Positions 46,063 to 57,221 of a stretch of DNA of 64,000 bases are shown in pieces. The notes under the pieces were generated by a model that saw nothing but the letters and a program-made list of their open reading frames with translations, ran no database searches and was not told where the DNA came from. A program made the position numbers and the translations under genes. Origin of the DNA: Imbricaverruca yamaguchii (lineage: Eukaryota > Arthropoda > Thecostraca > Neoverrucidae); the NCBI GenBank assembly GCA_034440575.1, contig JAOTOL010001211.1:186001-250000 (forward strand), in the 5' to 3' direction. Position 1 is the stretch's first letter. Each line of letters starts with the position of its first letter.

Positions 46063-48717
46063 CTTTGCCAAGTTGGGTATTTTTCAATTTGGCGGGGCTG
46101 GAAGGATTGTCAAACACAAGCCTCGCCAACCTAACTAAGTTTCCCGTGTCTTGCTCTAACATCAGCAGCCCTTGGAGAGTTGGATCAGGTATGGCTAGAT
46201 TATTTCCACTCATTTCATTACCTAGTTAGATAGGGATACCTTAGCCGGAGATTGCTTCTAAAAGTGTATAATTTCCATGTTGTGGTGATGCCTCGAGGCA
46301 ATGGCAATAGTGGCAATGTCACTGGATTGCGCCTGTCACCCGCAACATTGTTAATCCATTTTGTGCAAAATCTTAGCGCAGTGTTCATAGGCGCACAACA
46401 CAGAGCACCTCAGAACTGCAGCAGAATCTACTGATGACGTCACAAGCCACCATGGCTTCCGTTTCTGGGGTTTGCTGTTTTTAAATCCTTTGTGATCGAA
46501 TGCAAATATGCAGACAACGCAATGATTTATTTGTTGCCCTCCTGAAATTATGTGAGAAGATATAATTTGTGTCCTTCGAAATAAAGAAAAGCTTGTCGAT
46601 TTGATAGCTACCAAAGCCCAGGTTTACTGGGCGGTGAATAGCTTGCGAGTGCCGCGTTATTACATAACACACTGAATAAACGCACCGGTAAGCTGGTGGC
46701 GGGTAATTCTCGCGTACTTTTGTCAGACGGTGAAATCGACGCCGGTGCGAATGCCTATGCTAATTTTGTGCCGCAGGAAAGTAAGAGTGCCAATTCAGAG
46801 CCGTCCATAGCCGCCCATTCCGCAAGCACTGTGTCCACAGAGCTGGAAAGTTGCCGGACACGCCGATGTGGTCGATGCCGAAGCTCGCAGCTCCCGGCCT
46901 GGACAGCGGATCGTGCTCCTGCTGACGACTCCACACACCAGCCCCAGCGGGCCGGATCCAGGCTGGCAGGGCCGCCCTATTGCCCGCGATAAGGCAGCTG
47001 GGACGCCACTGAGTTGCCTTGTAATTCATTCGAAAGCGTCCCAAGTCAATCGTTTCGAATAATTAAACTACTTGCCAGTGCTGCACGTATATTCAGGACG
47101 AGCATTTCTGAAGGACGGGTGTAGGTGCTGCGCGTGCCTGGTACGTATGTCATGCCTGGCGGTATGTTCGGCATGTGGCCAGGCCACTGGTGGAACTCGA
47201 AACCGCCCTTACTTGAGCATAGCAACAGCATTGCAGGTGTTCCATACTTCCTAGCATCGGCTAAGGCATTCATTGCAGGCTGGGAGTTGAATTACTGTTT
47301 GGATGGGTAGGCGGTATCTTTACAAGCACGCATGTTCAAACTGATATCCTCATTTAATATCATAAGGATTCTGGGATGTAGACATGATTATGTACAAATG
47401 CAATTATTACAAATGTATTCATGTATATATGTATATATAGCAAACATAAAAAATGATGTAGCATAAGCGTGCATAAGCAATATAGCAAGTATAAAGATTC
47501 GCTGACGGCTGTCGAAAACAGGTGACGAACAGCATGTGTTCCTCCCCACCGCTGCTGCTCTCCATGGTCGGGGGAGGGGTACACAGAGAGACACGGGGCT
47601 GGCTGAATCCCCCCGGACGCAGCCAGGAGGGGAGCGGCGGCGACGCCGTTCCCGGCCGGATGGCTGTGTCAACTGGCCAGACGCAGACGAGTGGCGGCGT
47701 GTTTGCCTGCGCACGCCTGGCGTCCGACAGCCACTAATGGAGGCCGGGGTAACACGAGACGCGCCCTGTCCCGAGCGGCCGTCTGGCGCGCCTGCGGCGT
47801 GCAGGCGGTCGCCTGCCTGGGGCCGGCGTGCAGCTGCGTCGGAGCCGACGATCGTCGACGCTGACGGCTGTCCCGGCAGGCGCGTTGGCTTCGGTGTGAG
47901 TCGCGCCGTTTGCGGTTGGGTTTTCCTCATTAGGAGGGGGTTGGGGTGCTGGGCGGCGGACGCACGGTGTCGAGACACGGTGGGCATGGATGAGATCGAT
48001 CGGCGAGGTCGTCAGAATGCTATTCGCCGACGTGAGGATTTCATTGGCGGCCTTTGGTGGATTTTCCCGCGACATTTCTCAGAAATGCGTCTGCTTGCTA
48101 ACTGTTTCTGCAGCCCTCCGAATGTCGGGTAACCAAAATTGGTAGGTATGCCACAGCCAAGGATTGGCAAGTTCCCCCAGGCCTTCCAGTCAGCTCTGGT
48201 GGTTCCAAAGCCATGACAAATTGAAGAGGCGGTGGAACAGGGCGAAGCGAACAGAGAAGCACGCGGCAAGAGGCGGGCCAAGCGCGTGTGGACGAGTTCT
48301 CGCCGAGTGAGGCCACCGATTCAGAAGTTGTCACAGCTGGCCGAACGCGCGGCACCGAAGCGCACGGCAATAAACTCATATCTCCATCTCCTAAACCGGC
48401 GCCAGGCAGTGCGGTAAAGCGCGTCATCAAAAGTTCCAGCCAGCTGCGGTCGTTCCATTTCGGTGGGCGTGGAGCGGCCACTTGGCGAGATGCCGGGCAC
48501 GTCGTTCCTGGAACTCTTCAGTCGGCTCTGCGTCCCACCGGCGTCGTCCCGAGCCACGGCCATTCCCGTCTTATCGCTCAGTTTCAGGCGCCGCACTCTT
48601 CGACGGAATTATTACCGTCCCGGTCAGCATCTCATGCCATCGCCCACTGTCGTATCGTCGAGGCCAGATTTGTCCATGTCCCACTTGGGTCCGTCTGTCC
48701 ATCTTTCTCTACACCCC
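46063..48717. other. Mixed DNA with a CpG-rich block, no supported gene
   Basis: About 47570-48010 and 48200-48650 are GC-rich and open in several frames on both strands. One plus frame at 48291-48480 (DEFSPSEATDSEV...) has a protein-like composition but no recognised domain, start or splice support. Confidence 0.3.
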
Positions 48718-49000
48718 CTCTCTCCCTCTTCCTCTTCCTCTTCCTCTTCCTCTTCCTCTTCCTCTTCCTCTTCCTCTTCCTCTTCCTCTTCCTCTTCCGC
48801 TCCCTCTCCCTCTGCCTCTCACTCTCACTCTCCCTCTCCCTCTCCCTCTCTCACTCCCTCGCTCTCTCCCTCCCTCTTCCTCTCTCACTTACTCACTCAC
48901 TCACTCACTCACTCTCACTCTCTTTTTTTCTCTCTTTTTTTGCACTTCGCCCCCTCTCTCTGCCTCCGCTTTCCTCTCTCTCTTCCTCCGCTCTCCTCTC
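48718..49000. repeat. Long polypyrimidine tract (TTCCTC)n / (CT)n / (ACTC)n
   Basis: About 280 bp almost without purines on the plus strand: a regular (TTCCTC)n run to about 48800, then CTCTCCCT variants, (CTCA)n around 48890-48925 and T-runs. Homopurine/homopyrimidine mirror tracts can form triplex (H-DNA). Serine-, leucine- or proline-rich frames here are not genes. Confidence 0.95.
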
Positions 49001-49014
49001 TTTAGGTTAGGTTA

Positions 49015-49071
49015 GTGAGGGGCGGGGAAGAGGAGGAGAGATTCTCTCTCCTCCTCTTCCCCGCCCCTCAC
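49015..49071. repeat. Perfect 57-nt inverted repeat (27-bp stem, 3-nt loop)
   Basis: The left arm 49015-49041 starts GTGAGGGGCGGGGAAGAGGA. The right arm 49045-49071 is its exact reverse complement, with loop TTC. It is preceded by TTTAGGTTAGGTTAG (49001-49015). A stem this long without a mismatch is unlikely by chance. It could be a small foldback, a transcribed hairpin or a foldback sequencing or assembly product. Confidence 0.9.
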
Positions 49072-52000
49072 TCCAGTATGCCCGTCCTCGACGCGCTCGA
49101 CGGCTGATGCTCATATATAATGGATGCGGCCGGGTCGGCGGCTTCGGCTCCGGTCCCAGCCTCAATTTGCGGCCTCTCCCCACGGCTGCCCGCCGGCCGG
49201 CCTGCATTGGCGCCAGTTTTGTCGGCGAATGAAAACTGTATTCGTCTTCATTTGATCCGATCCGGGTCAAAGTTCGCTGCTGGGCCCTGGAGAGAATCTG
49301 AACTGAATCGGTGGCGGCTGGCGAAGAGGCCCGGTTGCTGATGCTGGGAGCACCTCCCCTTGTGACGTCGGCTAAATGGAAGGGGATGGGGGGGGGGGTG
49401 CGTTTCAGTTCGTAGTGATGGTTCTGACCAACTATGGACACAGTATCCAGACGATCGAATACAAACACCAGTACATGCTCGTGATTCAAGATGTCGAGGC
49501 TGCACTTAGCTGACTTGGCAAAAAGCAGTGCGTGGGATTTTTGAGGATACTTAATCATCCATGCCACAGTTTTGAAGGGCCAGAAACGGCGCAGCCCCAT
49601 AGAACGCATTGATCTTCTTGAAATGCAGCTGCATAACCGTACGCCCACAAAAAAGAAAAAGAAAATGAGTTACTCTCACGAATCACGCACTCCACGACGA
49701 CAAAAACGTGCATCGTACGGCTTGGGCTCAAACAATGTATCAATTACCTCAATGCGGCTGATTCAATAATTATAGGTGATGCAAATATTCAGCAATTAGG
49801 TTCGGGCGTCTGGCAATGTTCCAGCATACAAATGACGTCATGTGTGACGTCAGCTAACGCTAACCATCGACCGAGGTATTGATAGCGACTTAATACCAGG
49901 TTACCATAGCGCTTAGGGTGCACTCGACGTACGCAGGATAAGCCTAGCGTAAGTAATGTATGTCACAAGGATATCTTAGAGGATTGACGGCGCTTGTGCC
50001 TTCTCCGTGCTCTGTATTATGTTGAGACTTCTTGGGCAAAATGGTGTTAACCCTCAAAGTGAGGAGTGGAGTCGATAACCTCACCTCCCCCTGAGGCTTT
50101 TCTTAGATGCTTTCTGAACCATCCGAGATGTCGCTTCGGCATTTGCCATGCCTTTTGGCAATTGATGGGCGCATGCTGTAGCAAAAGATGGAATTCCAAT
50201 CGCTGACGACTCCGGGTCCGAGGAGAGACAGGTCAGGTCACGACCGCACCCGAATGCAGCTTTTCGATGTATGTTACAACATTTGTCATGAACAAGATGT
50301 ACAGAATGCAGCCAAAAGTGACATGCAAGTGGACAAGCAACTTTTCAAGAAAAATGGAGCAATGCTACAACTTCATCTCAATGCAGATCACCATGTCAAA
50401 CGAAGGTTGACATGGTTGACCTGGATAATTGCGTTGTGCGTTACTTCGTAGTTAATACATATGTTTAAAACGCCGAAGTACATGCAATGAGAACTTATGC
50501 TCTCCAGTCGCGTTCCACTTTCAAGTCAGTATAGGGTCAGGTCACTGAGATATGGCCTGAAATGTCCCAAACGCATGCGTATCCAAGGCACTCTGGGTGG
50601 CCTTGGTACAGATTATGCAGAGTGTGATGGTAATTGCAGTTCTAATGTGATTAAGGTCCCTGATTCGAGACGATACATTTTTACTTTAAAACGGCACTTG
50701 ACAGAGCTTCTTTTAGACAAAAGTCTGAACAAGTAGACGATATTGCATTTGTTTCACGACCATAGTGCAACAACTACGGCGAAGAGCAGGCGGCTGTCGG
50801 CACTCAGTCATTGACTTGCTGAAGGTGGCGTGGGAAGTCGACCGTAAAATCAAGATAAAAATGTTCCGAGTAACTGAAAGTGTAAACATGGAACCACGTG
50901 GTGGCATTTACCGCACATCTGTGCCGCTTAGGACAAGTTAGTTTGGAAGGTCAAGTGCACCTTCGCACTGCAAGGAGGAGGAAATTCCGAGGTTCTTGCA
51001 GATACGATTGACTCATCTGTCTCCATAGTGGACGTGCCTGAATCAAGGTCGCGATGTACGCAAAAAACGGGCGACGAAACATGGCTCTATTGACATGGCA
51101 TTCAGCATTTTTTGGAACTTCTTTTCACTCCAAGTGTACAAATGTACAAACAAAGATGCGATGTATCTTTTGAACGTGCGTCGGGTTCTGAGGATAAAGT
51201 GCGATTGTCTTCGCACTCAGGCAGTGGCGCAGCCAGGACTTTCTTCCGGGGCAGGGTGGGGGTTGGGCGACCAATGACAAATGGCAAGGAATAAAAAATG
51301 CTTCTGTCACGCGAAGCGCACCAGAAATTGTTTTACTTGGTGAAAAATCTTTCATTTGGCGTGGCAGGGAAAAATCACACTCTACTTTTCTTTGAGCTTA
51401 TATGCCAACACCTACCTTTATGATTGCGTGTGTAGCGTGAGGGGGACTTGAACCTTAGACATCAAAGGGTCACATGTCATTCACGTGTCATACTGCATAA
51501 GATAAGATCCTGCAGGGGAAATCGACATCGATTATATTGAGACAGATAGCCCGCTTCCTATAGCTGCCTTCTTGCAAGTACGGACTCAGTTCAATACCAA
51601 TCATCATTGAATCCTCTTGCACTTCGTTGTTGATATCTATTCTGAGTTACCTTTCCGGTTACCTGTCTCTGTTTCCTGAGATGTTATCTCTGGGCTCACC
51701 ATCAAACCCTAATCTCAGGTCAAGGTTCAAAATGCCCACCCGCCATCAACTCGCTGTGCTGCGTTTCCTGGCAGCATAGTAATACCAGAGATTGATCAGT
51801 TAGTCACCATGGCTATATACGCTTACAAGACTTGCGGCTTAATTTCTCGAGAAATAGATGATTAAGGCAAAACGTTTCGGGCATCGTTAGACAATACAGT
51901 CAAAATTACATGGAGACAAGATCTATTGTATAAAAGCAAGATCTATCGCAGAAACAGAACTTCCACAATCTGCCTACTATTCCCACGCAGTTTTTCGAGC

Positions 52001-52163
52001 TTGCGCAGTTCTTAGTCCAAAGTAACCAAGTTAGACCTTCGCTCCGGATACAGATGAACCACTCTGAAAAATTCGGCAGCGTTGCGATGGTTAAGTATGC
52101 CATTATACTCGGACTAATACCGCCTGTTGCACATACAAATATAACAATCTGACATCACATCAC
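49072..52163. other. Mixed to AT-rich DNA, no supported gene
   Basis: A lone hAT-like left end (CAGTGGCGCAGCCAGGAC) at 51222 is followed by a G-rich stretch, with no partner found. No coding domain, RNA or tandem array recognised. Confidence 0.3.
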
Positions 52164-52192
52164 GTTTCACAATATTTAAAATATTGTGAAAC
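52164..52192. repeat. 13-bp stem AT-rich palindrome
   Basis: GTTTCACAATATT and its exact reverse complement are separated by TAA. No T-run or gene end is attached, so I do not call it a terminator. Confidence 0.8.
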
Positions 52193-52506
52193 ACAAGACT
52201 TCGTCGGCGATGAGCTAAGACCAATCCCACCCTACGTAGGTGCGAGACAAAGGGAACGAGAGGAGGGGACAGAAGGGAAATTTGTCGTATTGCAAATTTA
52301 TAAACCTTTCATTCAGGGTGGATCTGGGAGACGCTTAACGGCCGATTAGCCGCCGTTGGAAGCCCCGTATCACACGATTTCTTCTATGCTGTATACTGTG
52401 TGTACAAGGAGCATTTAACTGGTCTCGTCTTGGTTTACATTCCGTCGAAGTGTTGCTTTCTTCAGTCTATCACCACTGTTATGGCTCAGTCAGTCACAGT
52501 TCTTAT

Positions 52507-52678
52507 GACCCAGTCGGCCACGGTATGAATTGTTCGGTAAGTGGTGTTGTCTTCTGCACAGTTTCTTCGGTGCTCATCCTGTTCGGTCAGCTGACCCAGT
52601 CGGCCACGGTATGAATTGTTCGGTAAGTGGTGTTGTCTTCTGCACAGTTTCTTCGGTGCTCATCCTGTTCGGTCAGAT
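52507..52678. repeat. Perfect 86-bp tandem duplication
   Basis: Two adjacent copies (52507-52592 and 52593-52678) start GACCCAGTCGGCCACGGTAT and appear identical. Each contains GGTAAGT and, 25 nt on, TCTTCTGCACAG. A shorter related CAGTC...CACGG phrase precedes them. Confidence 0.92.
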
Positions 52679-53039
52679 CAGTCACTCGTGTACCTAATCC
52701 CAGGATCCTCCGTCAGTTCTGTTGGTTCCCTTCCCGCTCTTCATTTATCAATCATTCATCCATACTGCATTACGCTAACTAGCTTTTCTTTCTATTGTTG
52801 TATTCTGTTGTATTCTCCTTGTGTATGCTGTATTCTGTGCAGTCCAAACACAAACTTGATCAACCTTGAAATTCGCAGCAGGCACCTGGTAAATTCGCAG
52901 CTGGTAAATTATTGCAGGCCCGTCAAATGTGATAATTGCTCTTGAATGGCATGCAAGTTAGCTTGGAGTATTCAAAAGAAAGCTAACGCAACAGGCTAGG
53001 CCTCTCTTGTTCTAGCTAGCTGAGTAGCCTTTACGTAAC
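52679..53039. other. AT-rich DNA, no supported gene
   Basis: Nothing recognised apart from short open frames. Confidence 0.35.
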
Positions 53040-53872
53040 GATGGTCGCTGGCGTGCGTTGCGTAGGTTCCCGCGAGCTGCGCACACTTCCGCCACCTCTC
53101 CCGCATGTTCCTGGCCGTCTGCACGGTCGGTCTAACTCGCATCCCTGGTAGCTCCTCGGTGCGGTCACGCAGCTGACGCTAGCCTCGTTCCGACCTCCTC
53201 GACCTCGTCTCGACCTCGTCCCGACCTCGTCTCGACCTCGTTCCGACCTCGTCTCGACCTCGTTCCGACCTCCTCGACCTCGTCTCGACCTCGTCCCGAC
53301 CTCGTCCCGGCCCATCCTGGCCCCGTCCGGTCTGTTCCCGGCCCCGTCCTGCCGGCGTTCCCGCGGCATCCGTCACGGGCGGCGGCGCACCGCTCGTTAC
53401 AGCTCCACACGGCGGCCCCGGCACCGCTCCGCTCCGCGCCGTCACCGGTCAGTGCAGCCGCCAGCGACGCTGACCCGCGCTGACCCGCGCGTGCCGCTGA
53501 CGACGCGACAGAGCACGCGGGAAAATGGTGCCGGCGTGACGGCGGCGTGTGGCCGGCGGCGCGCGCGCGAGTGCTGCAGCGGCCAGGCGCGCCGACGTCG
53601 CTTACACGCCCGGCCACGAGTCGTCCGGCGAGCTATTTCGAGTCGACGCCGCCGCCGCCGTCGAGACTGGCGCGCCGAAATTGGCGCGACGTGCCCGCAA
53701 ATGGCCGCACGTCTGCCAGCCGCCGCACACACCTGGCGCGGGCGCCGGCGTAGGACGTGGGAGAGACGGCGGCGCCCTCGTCCCCAGCTCGCCGTGATCG
53801 CCTCGCCGCGGCAGCGGCGGCAATGGCGCGCGGCATTGTTCTCACGACCCGCCCACGTCCCACGATGCCCGT
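53040..53872. other. CpG-rich island-like block
   Basis: Over 800 bp of GC-rich DNA with CpG at about the frequency its composition would allow, flanked by AT-rich DNA. It includes (CGCCGC)n-type runs near 53648. Long frames on both strands are stop-poor artefacts. It is the best candidate in the window for an unmethylated promoter-type island, but no TATA box, initiator or first exon can be assigned. Confidence 0.4.
53187..53320. repeat. 12-bp minisatellite (CGACCTCGTCTC)
   Basis: About ten copies of CGACCTCGT(C/T)(T/C)C, with two shorter variants lacking three bases (CGACCTCCT). The minus frame reads Arg-Gly-Arg-Asp-Glu-Val repeats and is not a gene. Confidence 0.92.
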
Positions 53873-54028
53873 CGCCGACCTCGGCGGACTATGTGTCTGG
53901 TCTGCCATAATCTGAGACCTCACTCACCGACCTCGGCGTGTTATGTATCCAGTCCGCGATAGTCTGGGTCGTCACTCGCCGACCCCAGTAGGTTATGTCT
54001 AGTCTGCAATAGCCTGTGAACTCCGCCG
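53873..54028. repeat. 52-bp minisatellite, three copies
   Basis: Copies start at 53873, 53925 and 53977 with C(G/A)CCGACC(T/C)C(G/A)G, continuing through TATGT, (G/A)(G/T)TCTGC-type and ATA(A/G)(T/C)CTG phrases. Copies are diverged but evenly spaced. Confidence 0.8.
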
Positions 54029-55119
54029 CGTTATCGGTTCACATATAGAGGCTGTGATGGCCGTGGACCTCCCCCCCCCCCGGCCTGCCAAGTTGGGTTG
54101 CTTCAAGTGGTTACGAGGGCATCAACCGTCAATCCATTTTTCGGTTCGTACGGAGTTGCGACGATTCTGGTCATCGCATGCGAGACGAAACGTGAGCGAC
54201 TTACTAGCAAAAGAATAGTCCCATGACTATTGCAATGATGGGCTGGTCCGGGAAAGCCTCGGCGAGCTTCAATAGACGTACATAAAATATGCATGAGGGC
54301 CACAAAGCATGAAACTTGGCTGATGGCATGAGCGGTCTGTGCTGAAGGACATTCCTCAGAATGGAGGCTACTTCAGAATGGTAGCCTCAGCGTCCGATTA
54401 TTATTCCTGATTATACCCGCCGATGATGTGCAAAGTCGCAGGAAACCTTTCGTATGGTCAACAAGTGGTACACATACTTCAATTAGACATATCGAATGAC
54501 ACAATTGTAGCCATAAATGTCCCCACAAACATACGTGATGCTCGTACCTATCCTGTTTGGTATGACGCACCAACTACCCGTAGCCCTGAGCATACCCAGC
54601 GACTCGTGTGTCCCTACAAACACACGTCGTGAGGCTCCTACCAACGACGCACCCGCTATCAACGACCGATTATAATCTGTAAGCACACCCAGTGAGTCAT
54701 GCTTTGGGGAAGACCTGGGACAAATGCGGCCGCCGAATTCCTCCGCGTTGGCGGCGAGGCGGCGCCACACGGCGAGCCCCATTTTCTCACTTTGATGCGC
54801 CACTGCCTTGAGGCGTGCCATTGCCGTGATGCTTTAATTGGACCGCACATGTGCAATTGCTAGGTCGTGTGAAAATTACGGGTCGTAATGGGAAGGTCAC
54901 GGGAGCAATGGGCCCCATGCTTTCCGCGGCAAGTCAACCTGTCATTAGGCAGACCAGCAAGGTGGTGTTTTTCGTGCACAGTGAAGACCAAAGGCCGTCT
55001 GAAGTCTTTTGTTTCCGATGAAGGGACGACACGGTTAATTATGTAAATGCGAACGCGTTAGAGGTTTCAGATGTGGAGGCTTAGCCCCATTCCGTGCGGT
55101 TGTTTTAGTTTGATTGTTG
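54029..55119. other. Mixed DNA, no supported gene
   Basis: Only short overlapping open frames. Nothing recognised. Confidence 0.35.
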
Positions 55120-55310
55120 TGTGGATGATCCTCTCCCACACCCACTCCCACCCTTCCCCGGAGATCTGCTCCTCCACCCACCCGCACCCCTTCCACCGGA
55201 AATCGGTCTCCCCACCCACCCCACCCATTCCCCCAGAGATCCGCTCCCCCACCCCTTCCCCGGAGAGCACGACTTCTCCTATACCTTCCCCGGAGATCAC
55301 GAAAGGTTCG
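55120..55310. repeat. Degenerate CCTTCCCCGGAGATC repeat
   Basis: Five or so copies of a loosely 35-45 bp unit contain (C/T)CCCC(C/G)GAGATC followed by a (CCCAC)n-type stretch. The proline-rich plus frame is a translation of this repeat. Confidence 0.65.
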
Positions 55311-57221
55311 ACATCCCACAGATGGCGGCAGGAAAGCTCTGGCGCCACAGTCTGTCCAGCTGCGCCCACAACACTGAAAAAGAACTTAAATCCAGGGCGA
55401 ACTCAGGGAACGTCCCAAATAGTAAAGACGTGCTCGCTCCTCTTGACTCACCTTCCGTTTCGCCCCCTCAGGAAACGTTTCAAAGGGTAAAGACATATTA
55501 TCTCCTCTGGATTCCCATTGTGTTTCGTCCCGACGTGCGTGTCTGATAGGTTAATTTGCTTCCACGTGTCTGTTCTATCGCGTGCTAAATATAGGTTTCA
55601 GTCTAAACGCGTTAGTTAGTAAGCACTAAACGCGATAGTTATGTAGCAGAAAAGGAGAAGAGTTTTTTTTCCAGTCGGTTGCCTCTATTTTGACAGCTGA
55701 CAAGTCATGCTCTTGGTGAGGCTCACACTACTTTTTGTAGGATAGGCTTTCAGTTTGGGACAAATTTATATTTTCGTGAAAAGTGAACTGGTGGACTTAG
55801 CATCAGCGGCTGCGGTATAATTGCTTTTTCATTCGGATGTCGTCTCATCACATGTGTCTATTAACTTCTCATGTCACGCGAGCACCGTGATATTTGCCGT
55901 TCATGTACATTTCGCTCTCCTCGTGCATGTCCTAGCCGGTGCGGGGGCGGATTTAGACACGATAAGGAAGCTGATTCGTTCCCAGAATGTATTCGCGTGC
56001 CGCTGGCTTTCGAAAAAGCATGCCAAAGTGCCCGGAGCCGACATGAACATGCATGCAAACATGAAGTCGTCTTACAATGCTGCGACAAAGAAACGGACTG
56101 GGAAGACATGTGGGGTGAAACACGCGAACGCCTGTCCGGGTACGATGCATTTGTGTGCAGTTTTGTTGAGTACCTCGCTGTATGTGCCCACCTTCGCATC
56201 GATGGAACCGCAACTAGTTATGCCTGTACACTAGAACTTCACACTACCAAATACACACCGTACATATAAAGACGGATCGAGTGCATTCAGCCGTTGACTT
56301 CGACAATTGAAAAACACCCTCGATTCTGCAATTACCACAATTAGTTAAAAACTCCACATTAACTATTTTCGGATCCTAGTTATAATGTTCAACACATTTA
56401 ATTGCAACATCCTTTCGTTTCGTCATCCTGAACTCCGACCGTGAGAATACTTCCAGTTGAAGTGAAGTCAAAATGGAGCCAAAAGGAGAGGGCTTCCATA
56501 CTGTTTGGCAGAAGGTATTTTAGCGCATTGTTTTTGGATCAAGTAGAAGTAAGGCGACACGGTGTAGCCAATGATGTCTGGCTGAGCTGAAGAGTGAAAT
56601 GAGCCTTGTTGCTGGCAGTCATGAAAACATTTAACGGCCTGGTTAACGGAGTGAGGAGTGTTGTTTTCACCGGAAGATGGATTTTTCGTGTTTTATGGGC
56701 AAAACCCAGCAAGTTTTATTTTGGGCGTCAGGCGTAAAAGCAACAGAATAATACTGATCTGGTACGATTATCAAATGAAGAAGAGGACAAAAGCCCCATT
56801 CTACCTTTCTACCTAGCACTCCTTGGATAACTATAGCCCCTTCCCCCTCCAATGTCTAATTGGCCACAAATACCGACTATATCCTCATTGACTATTCAGG
56901 GTCAGAGGTGCAGGCCTCACGTAAGCATTCACCGCTGGTGGCAACTTAAACCCCACCATCACCACACACTCGACAACGGCAATGGACCAACTACAAGCCG
57001 CACATCTCCCACCTCTCCAGCGTGGAGGCGACCGCCCACGTGGCGTGGAGTCCCGACCGGGGGCGGGGCGAGGTGCTACCTGTACTGGCATTGTACAGCA
57101 TGGATGCCAATCAGCTGTAATGCGTCTAAAAGTTATTGACCTCGTGGACAATGGCGCTCGTTGTGTACAAAATGTATCCGTCTTTGTTCACCGATAGAAA
57201 CACAAATAATGAATGGAAGTG
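55311..57221. other. AT-rich DNA, no supported gene
   Basis: No coding domain recognised. The frames around 55820-56270 overlap on both strands and have no start, splice or domain support. The LINE begins at about 57222. Confidence 0.35.

Noticed and set aside
49001..49014. Interstitial telomere array (TTAGG)n
   Set aside because: Fewer than three units. Too short to count as telomeric repeat or to fix the taxon.
48288..49015. Serine-, leucine- and proline-rich frames of about 180-240 codons
   Set aside because: They run through the polypyrimidine tract. The upstream 60 codons look more protein-like but have no recognised domain or splice signal.
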